Source: Methanobacteriota archaeon
Lineage (GTDB): Archaea > Thermoplasmatota > Thermoplasmata > Methanomassiliicoccales > UBA472
Assembly: GCA_029560215.1 (NCBI GenBank)
Contig: JAKPZB010000150.1
Span: 1 to 34,244, forward strand
Direction of reading: 5' to 3'
Length of the DNA: 34,244 nt
Shown here: positions 31,884 through 34,244 of the stretch, one piece after another
How the letters are laid out: every line of letters begins with the position of its first letter
Position numbering within the stretch: position 1 is the first letter of the stretch
Position numbers and translations under genes: made by a program
Notes under the pieces: model-generated
Told to the model about the DNA's origin: nothing
Database searches by the model: none
The model's input: the letters and a program-made list of their open reading frames with translations, nothing else

Positions 31884-32264
31884 TCAGATGGCGTTGACCG
31901 CCCTTATGTAGCGGTCCGGATTGGTCGCCTGGAGCATCTTCTCCACTTCCTCTATGGAACCGATCAGACGAGCCTTCCCGAAGCTGTTGCCCACCAGGGC
32001 GTAGGCTTCCTGGCGGCTCTCGTCCACCAGCTCCACCTGGATTATGTCGTGAAGCCTCTGCAAGCTGTCCACTGCCCATTCCGCCTGCTTGCGGTCGGAG
32101 ACGGTGAGGACCACCCGGGACTTGCCGGGCATCTCGCATTTCCCGACGACGATGGTGTCCACGTTGATTTTACGGCGGGTGAACTCGCCCATGATCCTCT
32201 GCATGACCCCGAACTCGTCGTTCACGACCATCGATATGACCTCCATGTCGATCCCTGTCCTCAC
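31884..32264 (-). CDS. ACT-domain protein resembling acetolactate synthase small subunit
   Basis: About 126 residues, with an N-terminal ACT domain ISMVVNDEFGVMQRIMGEFTRRKINVDTIVVGKCEMPGKSRVVLTVSD (10-57). It resembles IlvN, the regulatory subunit through which valine inhibits acetolactate synthase. The C-terminal half (about 80-126) is shorter than in bacterial IlvN (about 160 residues). No catalytic ilvB gene is adjacent in view. Linkage to ilvE supports a branched-chain role. The GTG at 32264 overlaps the upstream small ORF's stop as GTGA; ATG 32246 is the alternative start. Confidence 0.82.
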   Translation of the reverse strand: MRTGIDMEVISMVVNDEFGVMQRIMGEFTRRKINVDTIVVGKCEMPGKSRVVLTVSDRKQAEWAVDSLQRLHDIIQVELVDESRQEAYALVGNSFGKARLIGSIEEVEKMLQATNPDRYIRAVNAI

Positions 32265-32482
32265 TTCTTTCCTTTTATCGGCATCTGATAGTTACGCACG
32301 CTGTGGTTCTTCTTTATCGGCTGGTAATAGCCGTCGTCGTTGCGGCCATTGTCCGGGCCGCACGGATACTTCGGCGTGGATAACCAAGGCAGCTGATGGC
32401 TGTCGCTGCCCTCGATCACCTTGGGGCGACGCCCCCCGCCTCTGACCAAGCCAAGCACCAGCACGAGCGATAACATTCTCAT
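32261..32482 (-). CDS. Small ORF with Leu/Val-rich start ahead of the branched-chain genes (possible leader ORF)
   Basis: A 73-codon frame opening MRMLSLVLVLGLVRGGGRRP, where eight of residues 4-13 are Leu or Val. It continues as a polar, basic stretch with no recognised domain (KVIEGSDSHQLPWLSTPKYP..., ending MPIKGKK). Its stop overlaps the ACT gene start (GTGA), suggesting coupled translation. A GGGGC-GTC-GCCCC hairpin (32423-32437) directly follows the Leu/Val codons. The frame is open upstream to 32560, but ATG 32482 is the first ATG. It may be a leader peptide sensing charged tRNA-Leu/Val, a small protein, or a chance frame. Confidence 0.4.
   Translation of the reverse strand: MRMLSLVLVLGLVRGGGRRPKVIEGSDSHQLPWLSTPKYPCGPDNGRNDDGYYQPIKKNHSVRNYQMPIKGKK
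32423..32437 (-). other. GC hairpin after Leu/Val codons
   Basis: Minus-strand GGGGC-GTC-GCCCC forms a perfect 5-bp stem with a 3-nt loop, preceded by further G residues. It lies within the small ORF immediately after its Leu/Val run. No U tract follows, so it is not a standard terminator. Confidence 0.35.
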
Positions 32483-32610
32483 TGACAGACCAACCTCACA
32501 ATGAACGGGAAAGCCGACGGCCCCCCTTTCAGATACCCAAGACGCGCTGGACCAGAACAATGTCGGTGCGAATGCTCAGCGCGCCCATGGTCCGTTTGTA
32601 TTTCTGACAG

Positions 32611-32620
32611 CATATTTAAG
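32611..32620 (-). promoter_or_regulatory. TATA box of the small ORF-ACT-ilvE operon
   Basis: CTTAAATATG on the minus strand overlaps the stop codon of the ABC ATPase gene. Initiation near 32589 would give a leader of about 105 nt before ATG 32482, long for this genome. Confidence 0.45.
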
Positions 32621-33425
32621 GGTTGTCTTGGACCCCGTTGCCGGTCGGCAGGAAATCAGCGGGGATGCCAGGGTCCATGGCGTTCACCTCTTTCAGTATC
32701 CTTCTCAGGAACACCTTGGTGCGGGGGTTCTGCGGGTTGACGAAGATCTCCTCGGCGGTGCCCTGTTCCGCTATCACGCCCTGGTCCATGAAGATGACCT
32801 TGTCGGCCATCTCCCGGGCGAAGCCCATCTCGTGGGTCACCACCACCATGGTCATGCCGGACAACGCCAGCTTCTTCATGACGTCCAGGACCTCCCCGAT
32901 CAGCTCCGGGTCCAGGGCGGACGTCGGCTCGTCGAAGAGAATGACCTTGGGGTCCATGGCCATGGCCCGGGCGATGGCCACCCTCTGCTGCTGTCCCCCG
33001 GACAGCTCTCCGGGGTAGGCGTCGGCCTTGTCCTTCAGGCCGACCTTCTCCAGGGCGATCATCGCCCTCTCCTCGGCCTCGGCCTTGGTCATCCTCTTGA
33101 CCTTCATCAGGGCCAAGGCGATGTTGCGCTTGGCGGTGAGGTGCATGAAGAGGTTGAAGGACTGGAAGACCATGTTCATCTGGGTTCTAACCGCGTTTAT
33201 ATCGATGTCGCCAGCGCTGATGTCCTGCCCCTGGAATATGATCTTGCCGCTGTCCGGCGTGTTCAGGTGGTTCAGGCAGCGCAGCAGGGTGCTCTTGCCG
33301 CTTCCGGAGGGGCCGATGATGGTCACCACCTCCTGGGGCATGACCTTCATGGTTATGCCTTTGAGCACGTGGTTGTCGCCGAAGGACTTCTTGAGGTCGA
33401 TCACTTCGAGTATCGGCTGGGTCAT
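32616..33425 (-). CDS. Polar amino acid ABC transporter ATP-binding protein (GlnQ/HisP family)
   Basis: Cytosolic ATPase of an amino acid importer, 269 residues. Walker A is GPSGSGKST (38-46), the Q-loop is MVFQSFNLF (85-93), the signature is LSGGQQQR (141-148), Walker B is VILFDEP (161-167), and the H-loop is [10 protein letters not shown]. Family features such as [10 protein letters not shown] and [13 protein letters not shown] place it with GlnQ/HisP/ArtP. It overlaps the permease stop by 4 nt. The C-terminal tail ([20 protein letters not shown]) is slightly longer than usual. Substrate specificity cannot be told. Confidence 0.93.
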   Translation of the reverse strand: MTQPILEVIDLKKSFGDNHVLKGITMKVMPQEVVTIIGPSGSGKSTLLRCLNHLNTPDSGKIIFQGQDISAGDIDINAVRTQMNMVFQSFNLFMHLTAKRNIALALMKVKRMTKAEAEERAMIALEKVGLKDKADAYPGELSGGQQQRVAIARAMAMDPKVILFDEPTSALDPELIGEVLDVMKKLALSGMTMVVVTHEMGFAREMADKVIFMDQGVIAEQGTAEEIFVNPQNPRTKVFLRRILKEVNAMDPGIPADFLPTGNGVQDNP

Positions 33426-34108
33426 TTCTGATCACTCCCCATCATGCCCGGTATGGCGAACCGCTTCTCTACGTACCTCAGGATGCGGGAGGTGCTGAAG
33501 GTAAGCACGAAGTACAGAACCGCCACGAATAGCAGCACCGGTATGGACTGACCGGTGGTGGCGCTGATGAGCTTGCCCCGCAGGGTCAGCTCCAGGACAC
33601 CTATGGTCATCACCAGGGAGGAGTCCTTGATCATGGTTATGAACTCGTTGGTGTAGGGCGGAAGGGCGTTCCGCAAGGCCTGGGGGATGACCACGTTGAA
33701 CAACGCCTGGTTGTAGGTCATTCCCAGCGAACGGGCGGCCTCGATCTGCCCGACGGAGATGGACTGCACGCCGCCCCGGAATATCTCGGACTGGTACGCG
33801 GCGCTGTTTAGCGAAAGAGCGATGAGGCCGGCCACCAGGGGGCTGTCGATGTAGATGCCCAGCTGGGGAAGGCCCAGGTAGATTAGGAATATCTGGATGA
33901 GGAGAGGCGTGCCGCGGAAAGCTTCCACGTACACGGTGGAGGCGCCGTAGACAAGCGGGTTGCGCGATATGCGGCACATGCCGATCAGGATGCCGCCGAT
34001 GAACCCCAGGGAGATGGAGACGATCGATATGAGGAGGGTCGTCTGCAACCCTTTCATGAATATCGGGAAGTACTCGGGTATTATCGTCCAATCAATGGTC
34101 ATTACCAT
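33422..34108 (-). CDS. Polar amino acid ABC transporter permease (HisM/GlnP family)
   Basis: Membrane subunit of the same importer, 228 residues with about five membrane helices. It has the family segment [21 protein letters not shown] (61-81) and the EAA coupling motif [29 protein letters not shown] (123-151). ATG 34108 is used; ATG 34102 is also possible. Its end overlaps the ATPase start. Only one permease gene is seen, so the channel is probably a homodimer. Confidence 0.92.
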   Translation of the reverse strand: MVMTIDWTIIPEYFPIFMKGLQTTLLISIVSISLGFIGGILIGMCRISRNPLVYGASTVYVEAFRGTPLLIQIFLIYLGLPQLGIYIDSPLVAGLIALSLNSAAYQSEIFRGGVQSISVGQIEAARSLGMTYNQALFNVVIPQALRNALPPYTNEFITMIKDSSLVMTIGVLELTLRGKLISATTGQSIPVLLFVAVLYFVLTFSTSRILRYVEKRFAIPGMMGSDQK

Positions 34109-34168
34109 TTTGCGGCACCTGTTCCCTCGGTTGAAGAAAGTTTAAGGAAAGGGGTTTGGTCGGCACTC

Positions 34169-34244
34169 TCAGATCAGCCACTTGTTCAGGATCTCGTCCA
34201 GGGTCCCGTCGGAGATCATCTCGGCGACGGCCGCGTCGATGGCC
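34169..34244 (-). CDS. Amino acid ABC transporter substrate-binding protein (C-terminal fragment)
   Basis: The minus strand encodes AIDAAVAEMISDGTLDEILNKWLI then TGA. This is the typical C-terminus of a family 3 extracellular solute-binding protein, where a final helix carries DGTLxxIxxKW. The rest lies beyond the window. It is upstream of and codirectional with the permease and ATPase genes, completing the importer in the order binding protein, permease, ATPase. Confidence 0.82.
   Translation of the reverse strand, partial: AIDAAVAEMISDGTLDEILNKWLI

Noticed and set aside
32628-33431. Plus-strand frame opposite the ABC ATPase gene
   Set aside because: Antisense shadow, rich in His, Asp, Gly and Leu with no recognisable motif.

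Overview
The window reads as a stretch of a GC-rich euryarchaeal chromosome, most likely class Thermoplasmata and plausibly a Methanomassiliicoccales-type methanogen. The archaeal assignment is firm. It rests on aIF2 gamma, aIF5B, ribosomal proteins S6e, S28e, L24e and L7Ae, pantoate kinase with CoaBC, the CTP-dependent riboflavin kinase type, two geranylgeranyl-reductase-family flavoproteins, archaeal-type ProRS, a HerA-like ATPase, and TATA boxes about 26 nt upstream of start codons. A homologue of methanogenesis marker protein 8 points to a methanogen. The order is inference, since no 16S rRNA or mcr gene lies in the window.

Layout. 1-1812: CoA synthesis (coaBC fragment, pantoate kinase). 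1814-3758 (minus): HerA-like ATPase and a DUF357 protein. 3863-6206: PRPP synthetase and ProRS. 6207-8040: three membrane proteins around a potentially structured intergenic element. 8078-9532: TrmI and MarC. 9585-12962: purS-purL-purQ. 12964-14589: a riboflavin kinase/regulator divergent from the methanogenesis marker 8 gene, sharing a region with a dyad operator candidate. 14590-16574 (minus): the translation operon S6e, aIF2 gamma, PIN protein. 16666-19568 (minus): a probable membrane-lipid operon (membrane protein plus two GGR-family flavoproteins). 19623-21182: aldehyde dehydrogenase. 21256-21924: secreted/anchored zinc-ribbon protein. 21925-24117: an AT-rich island with one AlbA/Schlafen-type ATPase gene. 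24118-27388 (minus): translation operon L7Ae, S28e, L24e, Ndk, then aIF5B. 27605-27829: small membrane protein. 27833-30869 (minus): 2-oxoacid:ferredoxin oxidoreductase with fused gamma and delta subunits. 30951-32482 (minus): branched-chain amino acid cluster (Leu/Val-rich small ORF, ACT protein, IlvE). 32616-34244 (minus): polar amino acid ABC transporter, with the binding protein cut by the window end.

Most of the window is housekeeping and very compact. Four convergent gene pairs have stop codons 0-1 nt apart, and operon genes overlap by ATGA, GTGA or TAATG. First genes of units are often leaderless, with a TATA box about 26 nt from the start. Internal genes often carry GGTGA-like Shine-Dalgarno sites. 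No CRISPR array, insertion sequence, tRNA or rRNA was seen. The least ordinary parts are the AlbA island, the candidate Leu/Val leader ORF before the branched-chain genes, the dyad before the riboflavin kinase gene, the structured element near 7415-7533, and a probable missing base at the start of one GGR-family gene. I did not find a clearly new multi-gene system.
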